The notes: generated by a model from the letters alone, not told the origin. Counted from the first letter of the stretch, positions 16,338 to 25,363 are shown. The stretch is DNA of 64,000 bases from SIG565 sp964607025 (GCA_964607025.1 CAZSIL010000004.1:17000-80999), one strand, 5' to 3'. A program made the numbers and translations.

Positions 16338-17750
16338 ATGCGCAAAACCAAAATTGTATGTACTATAGGCCCCGCTTCAAGCGACGAGCAGACCATAACT
16401 CAAATGTGCCTTGCAGGGATGAACGTTGCTCGCCTTAACTTTTCTCACAGCACTCATAAAGAGCAGCTTGAGCGTATAAATATGCTCAAAAAAGTTAGGG
16501 AAGAACTCGGCGTTCCGTTAGCTCTAATGCTTGATACCAAAGGGCCCGAATATCGCATAAAAACCTTTCGCGACGGTAAAATTTTTTTAAACGAAAACGA
16601 TACCTTCCGTTTTACAATAAATGATATCGAAGGCGACCAAAACGTAGTTTCAGTAAGCTATTTAGGGCTTACGAATGATTTGGAAAAGGGCGACAGAATA
16701 CTGCTTAATAACGGGCTTTTGGAATTTTCGGTTACCGAAGTTACCGACACCGAAGTCATCTGTAAAGTAATTACGGGCGGCGAACTCTCCAACCGCAAGA
16801 GCATGAGTTTTCCTAATAAAGTTTTAAAGCAGGTCTTTTTAAGCGAAGAGGATAAGCAGGATATTTTGTTCGGCGTTCGAAACGGCATTGATTTAATTGC
16901 CTGCTCGTTTGTATCGTGTGCCGAGGATTTGATTGCCGTAAAGCAGTTTTTGAGTGATAACGGTATTGAAGACGTTGACCTTATCGCAAAAATAGAAAAT
17001 CAGACGGGTATCGATAATATCGAAGAAATTTGCCGCGAGTGTACAGGCATTATGATAGGCAGGGGCGATATGGGTGTAGAAATCCCGTTTGATGAACTCC
17101 CAGCCGTTCAGAAACGTCTTATCACAAAGTGCCGTATGCTTGGTAAACGCGTAATCACCGCAACCGAGATGCTCGAATCTATGATATATAATAAACGCCC
17201 CACACGTGCCGAAATATCCGACGTTGCAAATGCCGTTTACGATGGCACGAGTGCTATAATGCTGTCAGGTGAAACTGCGGCTGGTAAATATCCTGTGTTA
17301 GCGGTAGAAACAATGTCTAAGATTGCAGAAAGCACAGAGCGGCATATTCATTACGAAAAACGATTTGCAACCAACGAGTTTTCTATTCGAAACACAGTGG
17401 ATGCTATATCCCACGCAACCTGCGGTATGGCAATAGATATAGGTGCCAAAGCGATCGCCGTTTGTTCAAGAACGGGGATGACGGCGCGTATGGTATCGCG
17501 TTTCCGTCCGCCTGTGGATATTCTCGGTATCACAACCAATGAGAAAACTTGGCATAGACTGTCATTATCTTGGGGTGTTATACCGCTTCTCTGTGAAGAA
17601 ATGCCGTCAACCGACGTGCTTTTCTATACAGCACTCAAACTTGCTAAAGCAACGCTGCCGCTTGAATCCGATGATAAAATCGTTATCACGGGCGGCGTTA
17701 CAAATGGCAAATCAGGAAATACAAATCTTATTAAAGTAGAAACAATTTAG
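16338..17750 (+). CDS. pyk: Pyruvate kinase
   Basis: This 470-residue enzyme makes ATP and pyruvate from PEP, the last step of glycolysis. Clear motifs are RKTKIVCTIGPAS at the start, ARLNFSHS, LDTKGPE, the active-site lysine and metal region DLIAKIENQTG, and MIGRGDMGVEIP; the C-terminal effector domain ends KVETI. It lacks the extra PEP-utiliser domain that Bacillus-type enzymes carry. glyA follows after 12 bases on the same message. Confidence 0.97.
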   Translation: MRKTKIVCTIGPASSDEQTITQMCLAGMNVARLNFSHSTHKEQLERINMLKKVREELGVPLALMLDTKGPEYRIKTFRDGKIFLNENDTFRFTINDIEGDQNVVSVSYLGLTNDLEKGDRILLNNGLLEFSVTEVTDTEVICKVITGGELSNRKSMSFPNKVLKQVFLSEEDKQDILFGVRNGIDLIACSFVSCAEDLIAVKQFLSDNGIEDVDLIAKIENQTGIDNIEEICRECTGIMIGRGDMGVEIPFDELPAVQKRLITKCRMLGKRVITATEMLESMIYNKRPTRAEISDVANAVYDGTSAIMLSGETAAGKYPVLAVETMSKIAESTERHIHYEKRFATNEFSIRNTVDAISHATCGMAIDIGAKAIAVCSRTGMTARMVSRFRPPVDILGITTNEKTWHRLSLSWGVIPLLCEEMPSTDVLFYTALKLAKATLPLESDDKIVITGGVTNGKSGNTNLIKVETI

Positions 17751-17762
17751 GGGGATGTAAAA

Positions 17763-18998
17763 ATGTTCTTTAACGAACTTGAAAAATTTGACAGTGAAGT
17801 GTTTTCGGCTTGTAACGACGAACTTACAAGACAACGCCATAATATTGAGCTTATCGCATCGGAAAATATAGTTTCCAAGGCGGTACTTTTGGCGGCGGGC
17901 AGTGTGCTCACCAATAAATACGCCGAAGGTTATCCGGCTCACCGTTATTACGGCGGCTGCGAGTATGTTGACGTTGTTGAAGATATTGCAAGAGAAAGGG
18001 CTAAAAAACTTTTCGGCGCAGAACACGCCAATGTTCAGCCACATAGTGGCGCTAACGCAAACCTTGCAGTTTTCTTTGCGCTCTTGCAACCGGGGGATAC
18101 CGTTATGGGTATGAATTTAGCCCACGGCGGACATTTATCGCACGGTTCACCCGTTAATATTTCGGGTAAATATTTTAATATTGTGCCTTACGGCGTTACC
18201 GATGATACCCACGTTATCGATTATGATGAGATGGAAAGAATAGCACTCGATTGTATGCCCAAACTCATCGTTGCGGGTGCGAGCGCGTATGCGAGAGTAA
18301 TCGATTTTAAGCGTATGCGTGAGATTGCCGATAAAGTAGGCGCATATTTAATGGTGGATATAGCTCATATAGCAGGTCTTGTAGCGGCAGGTCTTCATCC
18401 AAGTCCCGTTCCGTATGCCGACGTTGTAACTACCACAACTCATAAGACACTTCGCGGTCCGCGCGGCGGATTGATTCTTTGCCGAGAAGAACTTGCCAAA
18501 CAGATAGATAAAGCAATTTTCCCCGGTGTTCAGGGTGGTCCCTTAATGCATATTATCGCCGCAAAAGCGGTGGCTTTCGGCGAAGCGCTTAAGCCCGAAT
18601 TTAAAGAGTATCAGCAGCAAATTGTAAAAAATGCCGCCGCTTTGGCAAATGCCCTTAAAGCCGAAGGATTTGACCTTGTGTCTAACGGCACCGATAACCA
18701 CTTGATGCTTCTTGACTTGCGTAAGTTTGGTATTACGGGTAAGGAACTTGAAAAACGTCTTGATGAAGTGCATATAACGGTAAACAAAAACGCTATTCCG
18801 AACGACCCGCAAAGTCCGTTTATTACAAGCGGTGTGAGAATCGGTACACCTGCCGTTACCTCTCGCGGCTTCAAAGAGAGCGAAATGAAGCTTATAGCAG
18901 GTTGGATAAAACGTGTTGTTACAGATTTTGAAAATTCAAAAGAAACAGTAGCAAAAGAGGTTATGGCTCTTTGCGAAAAATTCCCGATTTATGAGTAA
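17763..18998 (+). CDS. glyA: Serine hydroxymethyltransferase
   Basis: This 411-residue PLP enzyme interconverts serine and glycine, charging tetrahydrofolate with a one-carbon unit. Seen are ELIASENIVS, the substrate region YPAHRYYGGCEYVD, MVDIAHIAGL and the PLP lysine in TTTTHKTLRGPRGG. The length is standard. The one-carbon units feed methionine and the ThyX-type dTMP pathway found at 52.7 kb. It shares a message with pyk and ends in a strong terminator. Confidence 0.97.
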   Translation: MFFNELEKFDSEVFSACNDELTRQRHNIELIASENIVSKAVLLAAGSVLTNKYAEGYPAHRYYGGCEYVDVVEDIARERAKKLFGAEHANVQPHSGANANLAVFFALLQPGDTVMGMNLAHGGHLSHGSPVNISGKYFNIVPYGVTDDTHVIDYDEMERIALDCMPKLIVAGASAYARVIDFKRMREIADKVGAYLMVDIAHIAGLVAAGLHPSPVPYADVVTTTTHKTLRGPRGGLILCREELAKQIDKAIFPGVQGGPLMHIIAAKAVAFGEALKPEFKEYQQQIVKNAAALANALKAEGFDLVSNGTDNHLMLLDLRKFGITGKELEKRLDEVHITVNKNAIPNDPQSPFITSGVRIGTPAVTSRGFKESEMKLIAGWIKRVVTDFENSKETVAKEVMALCEKFPIYE

Positions 18999-19000
18999 CA

Positions 19001-19032
19001 AAAAATCAACCGACGACTGTCGGTTGATTTTT
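19001..19032. terminator. Bidirectional terminator between glyA and the YfcE gene
   Basis: A 14-bp perfect stem (19001-19014 and 19019-19032, AATCAACCGAC) has a 4-base loop, with A-run and T-run flanks. Confidence 0.92.
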
Positions 19033-19575
19033 TTATATTTTATATTCATTTATAGTGTTGCTGTCAAGGTCGCGCCAGTAAAATGCGCCATCTTCAAAAA
19101 TTACATACCCATGGTGGCTGTTTTCTTTTGGAATAGATACAGACCCCGGATTTATATAAGTAAAATTATCATATTGCTCGCAAACAGGGATATGTGTGTG
19201 CCCGTGAAGAAGTATATCACCTTTTTGCAACGGCGGTAGATTATCACAGTTAAATTTATGACCGTGGGTTGCAAAAATCATAGTTTTATTATGCGTCAAA
19301 ATACAGTAATCGGCAAGGATGGGGAAGTCAAGCACCATTTGGTCAACCTCAGTGTCACAGTTGCCACGCACACATAAAATTTCATTTTTTAAGGCGTTTA
19401 ATATTTCTATTACGGCTTTCGGGTTGTAGTCGCGCGGTAAATCATTTCTTGGCCCGTGGTAAAGTATATCACCGAGTAGCAGTATCTTATCGGCGTTTTC
19501 CGCTTTATACCTCTCTATTAATTTTTCGCAAAAATAGCGGGAACCGTGTATGTCAGAAGCAATAAACCATTTCAT
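19033..19575 (-). CDS. YfcE/MJ0936-family phosphodiesterase
   Basis: This is a 180-residue calcineurin-like metallophosphoesterase. Metal motifs are in order: ASDIHGS, LLLGDILYHGP, VRGNCD, ATHGHKF and LHGHTHIP. The start is the ATG at 19575 with GGAGGG five bases upstream; the in-frame TTG at 19590 lies before that site and cannot be right. Members of this family cleave simple phosphodiesters in vitro; the natural substrate is unknown. It stands alone between glyA and the AEC transporter gene. Confidence 0.9.
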   Translation of the reverse strand: MKWFIASDIHGSRYFCEKLIERYKAENADKILLLGDILYHGPRNDLPRDYNPKAVIEILNALKNEILCVRGNCDTEVDQMVLDFPILADYCILTHNKTMIFATHGHKFNCDNLPPLQKGDILLHGHTHIPVCEQYDNFTYINPGSVSIPKENSHHGYVIFEDGAFYWRDLDSNTINEYKI

Positions 19576-19636
19576 AAAATCCCTCCACAAATATAATAGT
19601 TTATAAGAAAACTTTTGTCAATAAGAATCCTTTTTA

Positions 19637-19665
19637 TTGACTTTTAGGATGGGCTTGGATATAAT
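19637..19665 (+). promoter_or_regulatory. Promoter of the AEC transporter
   Basis: TTGACT (19637-19642), 17 bases, TATAAT (19660-19665). Confidence 0.75.
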
Positions 19666-19708
19666 TATTGGGAATAAATTTTCCTAACGTTTTAAGGAGT
19701 TGTGTTGC

Positions 19709-20665
19709 TTGTTAGAAACCTTTTTTGCTACCCTGTCGCCAATGTTTGTTATGTTTTTGTGTATAGTCATAGGATATGTTTTAAGGGCTAAGAATATCCT
19801 TCCTGAAAATAGCGGAACTGTAATGTCAAAACTTGAAACTTATGCATTTGTGCCGGCTTTGGTGATCAGCAATTTTATGACCAACTGCTCGGTAGCATCA
19901 ATAAGTAAAAACTATATAATAACTTTGTATTCTGTTTTGGCTTTGGTGGTGGCAATATCAATAGCCGTACCATTATCAAAGGTTTTTCAAAAGAAAGATT
20001 ATTATAAGCGCCACATATATGAATATGCTTTAACTTTTGGAAATTTCGGTTTTATGGGAAATGCTATCGTGCCTGCCGTTTTAGGTCAGTATGATGCCGA
20101 GATTCTTTACAAGTATCTGCTTTTTACTTTACCGCTAAATGTTGCGGTTTACACATGGGGAATGGTGCTTATGATACCGAAAGGTGAAGAAAAGCAGAAC
20201 CCACTCAAAAATCTTATTAATCCGCCCTGTATTGCAATAGTTGTCGGTGTTGTTTTAGGTGTTACGGGCGCCACAAAATTCATGCCCGAGTTTGTTGTCA
20301 CGACAATTAATACTTTAAAAGCGTGTATGGCGCCAGTTGCTATGCTTCTAACAGGTTTTATTATAGGCGGTTACAGTTTAAAGCCGCTGTTGCGGCATTA
20401 CAAAATCTATATAGTAACAGCTTTGCGGCTTGTTGTTATCCCGATTGCGATATTGGCCGTTTTAATGTTGTGTAAAGCGCCCGATTTGGTTATAGTATTA
20501 GCACTTTTTGCCTATGCTACACCGCTTGGACTGAATACCGTTGTTTTCCCTGCGGCATATGGGGGTGACGCGAAAACAGGAGCATCAATGGCGCTAATTT
20601 CCCACACGCTTTGTGTTGTGACAATTCCTATAATGTTTACACTTTTAATTCAAATCATAAAATAG
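19709..20665 (+). CDS. AEC (auxin efflux carrier) family transporter
   Basis: This integral membrane carrier has about ten hydrophobic segments in two repeats of five, split by a polar loop (PKGEEKQNP). Family marks are the SKLETYAFVPALVISNF region and the crossover-like LTFGNFGFMGNAIVPAV. Members export or import organic acids such as malate, or other anions. I chose TTG 19709, nine bases after AAGGAG; the TTG at 19700 abuts that site. It is monocistronic. The substrate cannot be read. Confidence 0.85.
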   Translation: MLETFFATLSPMFVMFLCIVIGYVLRAKNILPENSGTVMSKLETYAFVPALVISNFMTNCSVASISKNYIITLYSVLALVVAISIAVPLSKVFQKKDYYKRHIYEYALTFGNFGFMGNAIVPAVLGQYDAEILYKYLLFTLPLNVAVYTWGMVLMIPKGEEKQNPLKNLINPPCIAIVVGVVLGVTGATKFMPEFVVTTINTLKACMAPVAMLLTGFIIGGYSLKPLLRHYKIYIVTALRLVVIPIAILAVLMLCKAPDLVIVLALFAYATPLGLNTVVFPAAYGGDAKTGASMALISHTLCVVTIPIMFTLLIQIIK

Positions 20666-20672
20666 CAATAAA

Positions 20673-20700
20673 TAAGACCTCGGAATTTACCGAGGTCTTA
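20673..20700. terminator. Bidirectional terminator between AEC gene and guaB
   Basis: A perfect 11-bp stem (20673-20683 and 20690-20700, TAAGACCTCGG) has a 6-base loop, followed by TGATTTTTAT. Confidence 0.88.
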
Positions 20701-20717
20701 TGATTTTTATCGGTATA

Positions 20718-22223
20718 TTATTTAACCGAGGCCGAAGTGTCCTTTCGGATAACGTCGTGTGCGCCGCCCTCAACAATACTTGTAGCGCTAACGAGGGTTA
20801 ATTTTGCGTTCTTTTGAAGCTCGGGAATTGTAAGCGCGCCGCAGTTGCACATTGTAGAGCGAACCTTTGCGAGTGTAATATTTACATTATCTTTAAGAGA
20901 ACCCGCGTAGGGAACGTACGAGTCAACGCCTTCTTCAAAGGATAACTTTTTGTCGCCGCCCAAGTCATAGCGCATCCAATTACGAGCGCGGTTAGAACCT
21001 TCGCCCCAGTATTCTTTGACGTAGTTGCCGTTTATCATAAGCTTGTTTGTCGGGCTTTCATCAAAACGGGCAAAATAGCGACCAAGCATAAGGAAGTCTG
21101 CACCCATAGCAAGCGCTAAGGTCATATGATGGTCGAATACGATACCGCCGTCCGAACATACAGGCACGTAAACGCCTGTTTCTTCAAAATATTCGTCACG
21201 CGCTTTGCAAACGTCGATAAGGGCAGTTGCTTGTCCGCGGCCGATACCCTTGGTTTCGCGAGTGATACAAATTGAACCGCCGCCGATACCAACCTTAATA
21301 AAGTCAGCACCGCAGTCGGCTAAGAAACGGAAACCTTCTGCATCAACAACGTTACCGGCGCCTACCTTTACAGTATCGCCGTAATGCTCACGTATCCACT
21401 TGATAGTGAGTTTCTGCCACTCGGAAAATCCTTCGGAAGAGTCGATACAAAGCACGTCGGCACCCGCTTCCACCAAAGCCGGAACGCGCTCGGCATAGTC
21501 GCGTGTATTGATACCTGCGCCTACAATGTAACGCTTGTTTTTATCAAGCAGTTCAAGCGGATTTGCTTTGTGTAAATCATAGTCCTTGCGGAAAACGATG
21601 GATTTTAGGTTCTGGTCCTTATCAATAATAGGTAGGGCATTGAGCTTGTTATCCCAAATAATATTGTTGGCTTCTTTGAGAGATGTATCATCATAAGCGT
21701 ATATAAGCTTTGAAAAAGGAGTCATAAACTCGCTAACGGGGGTTTTAGGGTCCATACGGCTTACACGATAATCGCGGCTTGTAACAATACCTAAAAGCTT
21801 ACCGTTAGGTGTGCCGTCATCAGTTACGGCAACGGTTGAAAAACCGTTCTCGGCTTTAAGTGCTAAAATATCAGCGAGTGTTTGGTCGGGACGGATGTTA
21901 GAAGCACTTACCACAAAACCTGCCTTAAAGTTTTTAGCGCGCGCCACCATTGCGGCTTCATCCTCAACACTTTGTGAGCCGTATATAAAAGAAACACCGC
22001 CTTCACGAGCCAAAGCTACCGCCAACTTTTCACCCGATACCGACTGCATTATAGCAGAAACCATAGGTATGTTGAGTGAAATTTCGGGCTCTTCTCCTTT
22101 TTTGAATTTAACAAGCGGAGTTCTTAAACTAACATTGGCGGGGATACATTCACTTGAAGAGTAACCCGGTACCAACAAATACTCATTAAAGGTGTGTGAA
22201 ACGTCATTAAAATAGTAAGCCAT
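20718..22223 (-). CDS. guaB: IMP dehydrogenase
   Basis: This enzyme oxidises IMP to XMP, the committed step of GMP synthesis. It is 501 residues from ATG 22223, which has AAAAGGAG upstream; the longer open frame to 22286 runs through the promoter. A CBS pair lies at about 95-205 (GIVTSRDYR, ALPIIDKDQNL), and the catalytic Cys is in GIGGGSICITR, followed by the GRGQA flap. The sequence departs from the Bacillus type in places (WGEGSNRARNW in the C-terminal part), resembling a clade common in anaerobes. It is monocistronic. Confidence 0.93.
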   Translation of the reverse strand: MAYYFNDVSHTFNEYLLVPGYSSSECIPANVSLRTPLVKFKKGEEPEISLNIPMVSAIMQSVSGEKLAVALAREGGVSFIYGSQSVEDEAAMVARAKNFKAGFVVSASNIRPDQTLADILALKAENGFSTVAVTDDGTPNGKLLGIVTSRDYRVSRMDPKTPVSEFMTPFSKLIYAYDDTSLKEANNIIWDNKLNALPIIDKDQNLKSIVFRKDYDLHKANPLELLDKNKRYIVGAGINTRDYAERVPALVEAGADVLCIDSSEGFSEWQKLTIKWIREHYGDTVKVGAGNVVDAEGFRFLADCGADFIKVGIGGGSICITRETKGIGRGQATALIDVCKARDEYFEETGVYVPVCSDGGIVFDHHMTLALAMGADFLMLGRYFARFDESPTNKLMINGNYVKEYWGEGSNRARNWMRYDLGGDKKLSFEEGVDSYVPYAGSLKDNVNITLAKVRSTMCNCGALTIPELQKNAKLTLVSATSIVEGGAHDVIRKDTSASVK

Positions 22224-22257
22224 ATTTTTTCTCCTTTTATAAAAATATATTAAGAAG

Positions 22258-22286
22258 ATTATATCTCTAAACCTTCTTAAAGTCAA
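22258..22286 (-). promoter_or_regulatory. guaB promoter
   Basis: On the minus strand -35 TTGACT (22281-22286), 17 bases, -10 TATAAT (22258-22263). The leader is only about 27 bases, leaving no room for a purine riboswitch. Confidence 0.8.
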
Positions 22287-22331
22287 GAAAAAAGCAATAA
22301 AAGATTATAATAAAAAATAGTGAAAAAGTAC

Positions 22332-22360
22332 TTGCAATTCTAATATGTTTGTGATATAAT
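22332..22360 (+). promoter_or_regulatory. rpsB-tsf promoter
   Basis: TTGCAA (22332-22337), 17 bases, TATAAT (22355-22360). The transcript would start near 22367. Confidence 0.75.
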
Positions 22361-22366
22361 TTATCG

Positions 22367-22491
22367 GCTGGGCTTATGCCTTGCAAAATATTACACACAT
22401 TCCGTTTGTTGAACGGGCAGGTGACGTCGGCACTACACGGCGTTCCCGAAACCTAAACGGGATGGAGGAAGAACCTCAGGAGGAAAAACAA
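22367..22491 (+). promoter_or_regulatory. Structured 5' leader of rpsB
   Basis: The ~125-base leader has GC-rich segments able to form small stems: CCGTT/AACGG around 22400-22415, and CCCG/CGGG around 22445-22461, directly before the GGAGGAAGA and AGGAGGAAA ribosome sites. S2 represses its own operon through the rpsB leader in other bacteria, so this is a candidate S2-binding leader. The frame is open upstream but the coding start is at 22492. Confidence 0.45.
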
Positions 22492-23241
22492 ATGGCAGTA
22501 GTATCAATGAAACAGTTGCTTGAAGCAGGTGTTCACTTCGGACATCAGACAAGACGCTGGAACCCCAAAATGGCTCCGTATATCTTTACAGAGCGCAACG
22601 GCATCTACATTATCGACCTTCAGAAGACCGTTAAGAAACTTAACGATGCTTACACCTTTGCACGTGATATCGTAGCAAACGGCGGCGATATTCTTTTTGT
22701 AGGTACCAAAAAACAGGCACAGGATTCGGTTAAGGAAGAAGCTATCCGCTGCGAAATGCCCTTCGTAAATGCACGTTGGCTCGGCGGTATGCTCACAAAC
22801 TTCACCACAATCCGTGGCAGAATCAGACGTTTAAAACAACTTCGCGAGATGGAAGAAAACGGTACGTTCGATCTTCTTCCCAAGAAGGAAGTTGCAGCAC
22901 TTAAGCTCGAAATCGAAAAACTTGAGAAATTCCTTGGCGGTATCGAGAATATGACCAAGATTCCAGGTGCATTATTCATCGTTGACCCCAGAAAAGAGAG
23001 AATCGCAGTTGCTGAAGCTAAGAAGCTCGGTATTCCGATTATTGCTATCTGTGATACCAACTGTGACCCTGATGAAGTTGACGCAGTTATCCCCGGTAAC
23101 GATGACGCTATCCGCGCTGTAAAACTTATCGCTGAAACTATCGCTTCGGCAGTTATTGAGGCAAAACAAGGTGAGCAGGGTGTAGACGCTGCGGTTACCG
23201 AAGAAGTAGTAGAAGAAGCTACTGAGGAAGTTAACGAATAA
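22492..23241 (+). CDS. rpsB: 30S ribosomal protein S2
   Basis: This 249-residue ribosomal protein starts MAVVSMKQLLEAGVHFGHQT after an AGGAGG site, so the upstream open stretch from 22381 is leader. Typical S2 blocks follow: RWNPKMAPYIFTERNGI, VGTKKQAQ, ARWLGGMLTNF, and FIVDPRKERIAVAEA. An acidic tail rich in Glu and Val ends the protein. It is co-transcribed with tsf, 18 bases downstream, the universal arrangement. Confidence 0.98.
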   Translation: MAVVSMKQLLEAGVHFGHQTRRWNPKMAPYIFTERNGIYIIDLQKTVKKLNDAYTFARDIVANGGDILFVGTKKQAQDSVKEEAIRCEMPFVNARWLGGMLTNFTTIRGRIRRLKQLREMEENGTFDLLPKKEVAALKLEIEKLEKFLGGIENMTKIPGALFIVDPRKERIAVAEAKKLGIPIIAICDTNCDPDEVDAVIPGNDDAIRAVKLIAETIASAVIEAKQGEQGVDAAVTEEVVEEATEEVNE

Positions 23242-23259
23242 TTTTAGGAGGAAGATATT

Positions 23260-24171
23260 ATGGCTTTTACAGCAAAAGACGTACAAGCTTTGCGTGAAAA
23301 GACCGGCTGCGGTATGATGGACTGTAAAAAGGCACTTACCGAGTGTGACGGCAATATGGATGCAGCAATAGATTTTCTCAGAGAGAAAGGTCTTGCTTCT
23401 CAAGCAAAGAAAGCGAGCAGAATTGCTGCTGAAGGTACAGTTTGTGCTATCGTTAAGGGAAATGTTGGTGCAGTTCTCGAAATGAACGCTGAGACCGACT
23501 TCGTTTCCAACGGCGAACCCTTTAAGGCGTTAGCAAACAAAATTACTGAAATTGTTATTGAGCAGAATCCTGCCGATTTAGATGCACTTCTTAAATGCAC
23601 AAAGGACGGACAGACCGTTGAAGAAATGGTGCAAGAACTTTTCCTTGCACTTCGCGAGAATATTAAGGTTCGCCGCTTCCAGCGTTTTGAAGGCAAAATG
23701 GTATCCTACATCCACAGCGGCGGTAAGATCGGCGTTATGGTTAAATTTGATACCGATTTAGAGGCGGATAATGCTGACTTTATCACAATGGGTAAAAACG
23801 TGGCAATGCAAATCGCTGCTATGAACCCCGGCTATCTTGATCCTGCTTCTGTTCCTGCAGAAGTACTTGCGAAGGAAAAAGAAATTCTCATCGCTCAGAT
23901 GAAGGAAGATCCTAAGATGGCTAATAAGCCCGATGCAGTTCTCGGTAAAATTGTTGAAGGCAAAATCGGTAAATACTACAAGGAGAATTGCCTTGTTGAG
24001 CAGCAGTATGTTATTGACGGCGATTTAACCGTTGGTAAGTACGTTGAGTCGGTTGCAAAAGCACTTGGCACAAACATCAAAATTAATTCTTTCGTTCGTT
24101 TTGAAAAGGGCGAAGGTATTGAAAAACGTGTTGATGATTTCGCTTCCGAAGTTGCTAACATGGTAAAATAA
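23260..24171 (+). CDS. tsf: Elongation factor Ts
   Basis: This 303-residue protein is the nucleotide exchange factor for EF-Tu. The N-terminal UBA-like domain (VQALREKTGCGMMDCKKAL) and the core motif MNAETDFVSNGEPF are unmistakable. The central and C-terminal subdomains are complete, ending in EVANMVK. The GGAGGAAG site lies nine bases before the ATG. A strong terminator follows at 24184. Confidence 0.98.
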   Translation: MAFTAKDVQALREKTGCGMMDCKKALTECDGNMDAAIDFLREKGLASQAKKASRIAAEGTVCAIVKGNVGAVLEMNAETDFVSNGEPFKALANKITEIVIEQNPADLDALLKCTKDGQTVEEMVQELFLALRENIKVRRFQRFEGKMVSYIHSGGKIGVMVKFDTDLEADNADFITMGKNVAMQIAAMNPGYLDPASVPAEVLAKEKEILIAQMKEDPKMANKPDAVLGKIVEGKIGKYYKENCLVEQQYVIDGDLTVGKYVESVAKALGTNIKINSFVRFEKGEGIEKRVDDFASEVANMVK

Positions 24172-24183
24172 TTAAACCAACTT

Positions 24184-24213
24184 AAAACACCGCAGTTTTC
24201 ACTGCGGTGTTTT
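24184..24213 (+). terminator. Terminator of rpsB-tsf
   Basis: A 12-bp perfect stem (24184-24195 and 24202-24213, ACACCGCAG) has a 6-base loop, ending in a run of six T. Confidence 0.93.
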
Positions 24214-24393
24214 TTAACGCCTAAACCCTCTCGGGTTCGAATCCCTTAATACATCAATGCAAAAATGAAAGCACCATCTTACGATGATGCTTTTGTTTTT
24301 GGTGGCTCAACGCACAGCACCCCAACTCATGTCCCGTGGTTCAAACTTTAGATTCGCACAAACTTGGACGGATTGGGTGTGGTAGCTTGCCAC
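24214..24393. other. 180-bp gap between tsf and tmRNA with tRNA T-loop-like fragments
   Basis: No gene is visible. GGTTCGAATCCC (24234-24245) and GTGGTTCAAAC (24336-24346) resemble tRNA T-loops, but the flanks do not pair to a full T-arm and no acceptor or anticodon arm is present. Between them a hairpin (24268-24278 with 24283-24293, one mismatch) is followed by TGTTTTT and could end plus-strand transcripts. These may be remnants of tRNA or of an insertion next to tmRNA. Confidence 0.35.
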
Positions 24394-24740
24394 TGGTGGA
24401 GGCGAGGGGAGTCGAACCCCTGTCCAAAAATCAATTCCCAAAACTTTCTCCGAGTGCAGATGTTTCTTTTATTTCCCAAATCGGTCCGTCAAACATCAGA
24501 CTGGCTAATTTGGTAGCCCTTTAAGCCGTGACACCTTACAGGACTCTTAGGTGTTCACGTTCTCCGCTAATCGACACCCTTACAGGACCGCGGAACTTCC
24601 TGTTCGGATGGCTGCCTAATTAGGCAGCAAGTGCAACTTTATTGTTGTCAGTTAATTTTAAATTTGCGGCTTTTAAAGCGGTTCCGCACCGCTACTCGCT
24701 TATCTTGGTTCAAAATCCCTGTCGAAACCTTTACGCCCCC
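24394..24740 (-). ncRNA. ssrA: tmRNA (transfer-messenger RNA)
   Basis: Read on the minus strand, the 5' end GGGGGCGTAAAGG begins at 24740 and the 3' end finishes with the T-arm GGGTTCGACTCCCC and an encoded CCA at 24394. The tag frame (24670-24620) reads AANLKLTDNNKVALAA and stops at TAA; the resume codon is GCC 24670 or GCA 24667. The ALAA end is the normal protease signal. The tag stop lies in a GCTGCC/GGCAGC stem. With SmpB it rescues stalled ribosomes. smpB lies 76 bases upstream on the same strand, so one transcript may carry both. Confidence 0.96.
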
Positions 24741-24816
24741 GTATTTAAAGTAATAAGTAATAGTGAAGAAGTAATAGGTAGGGGATGGCGTTTACGACAT
24801 CCCGTATCTATAACAT

Positions 24817-25278
24817 TTAATGATTTTGTTCTTTTATCGCCCTTGCTATATCGCGGTCGGCATCGCGTTTTGCAGCAACCGCGCGTTTATCATAAAGCTT
24901 TTTGCCTTTGCATAGTCCCACCTGCACCTTAACGCGTGAACCCTTAAAATAAAGCGATAGGGGAATTAGCGCTAAACCCTGCTGCTGTACAAGACCACCA
25001 AGGCGAACTATTTCACGTTTGTGCATAAGCAGTTTGCGCGGACGCATTGGGTCCTTATTAAATATATTCCCTTGTTCGTATGGGCTTATGTGCATTTGCT
25101 TTAAAATAAGCTCACCATCATCCACGCTGCACCAAGCATCTTTCAGATTAACGGCTCCACCGCGTATTGACTTTATCTCGGTGCCGAAAAGAGAAATTCC
25201 GGCTTCAAAACTTTCAATAACAAAATATTCGTGGAAGGCTTTTTTATTTGTTGTAATTGTCTTTGTGTTGTCCACCAT
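24817..25278 (-). CDS. smpB: SsrA-binding protein
   Basis: This 153-residue tmRNA partner delivers tmRNA to stalled ribosomes. Seen are NKKAFHEYFVIESFEAGI, LFGTEIKSIRGGAVNLKDAW, the KRKLL-like RKLLMHKREI and a basic C-terminal tail (KRAVAAKRDADRDIARAIK), which enters the mRNA channel. AAGGAAGGAG stands before the ATG. The tmRNA gene follows directly downstream on the same strand. Confidence 0.97.
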   Translation of the reverse strand: MVDNTKTITTNKKAFHEYFVIESFEAGISLFGTEIKSIRGGAVNLKDAWCSVDDGELILKQMHISPYEQGNIFNKDPMRPRKLLMHKREIVRLGGLVQQQGLALIPLSLYFKGSRVKVQVGLCKGKKLYDKRAVAAKRDADRDIARAIKEQNH

Positions 25279-25312
25279 TTTTCTCCTTCCTTATATATTA
25301 TGTGGGATTTTG

Positions 25313-25341
25313 AGAATAACACAATTATGTAAAAAAGTCAA
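25313..25341 (-). promoter_or_regulatory. smpB promoter
   Basis: On the minus strand -35 TTGACT (25336-25341), 17 bases, -10 TATTCT (25313-25318). Confidence 0.55.
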
Positions 25342-25363
25342 GGGGATTCGCTTGACAAAAGTG

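Noticed and set aside
22381..22491. N-terminal extension of S2
   Set aside because: The frame is open but lacks a start site with ribosome binding sequence; S2 begins after the AGGAGG at 22492.
24336..24932. Two plus-strand frames across the tmRNA region
   Set aside because: They run antisense to tmRNA and to smpB and have no ribosome site or family resemblance.
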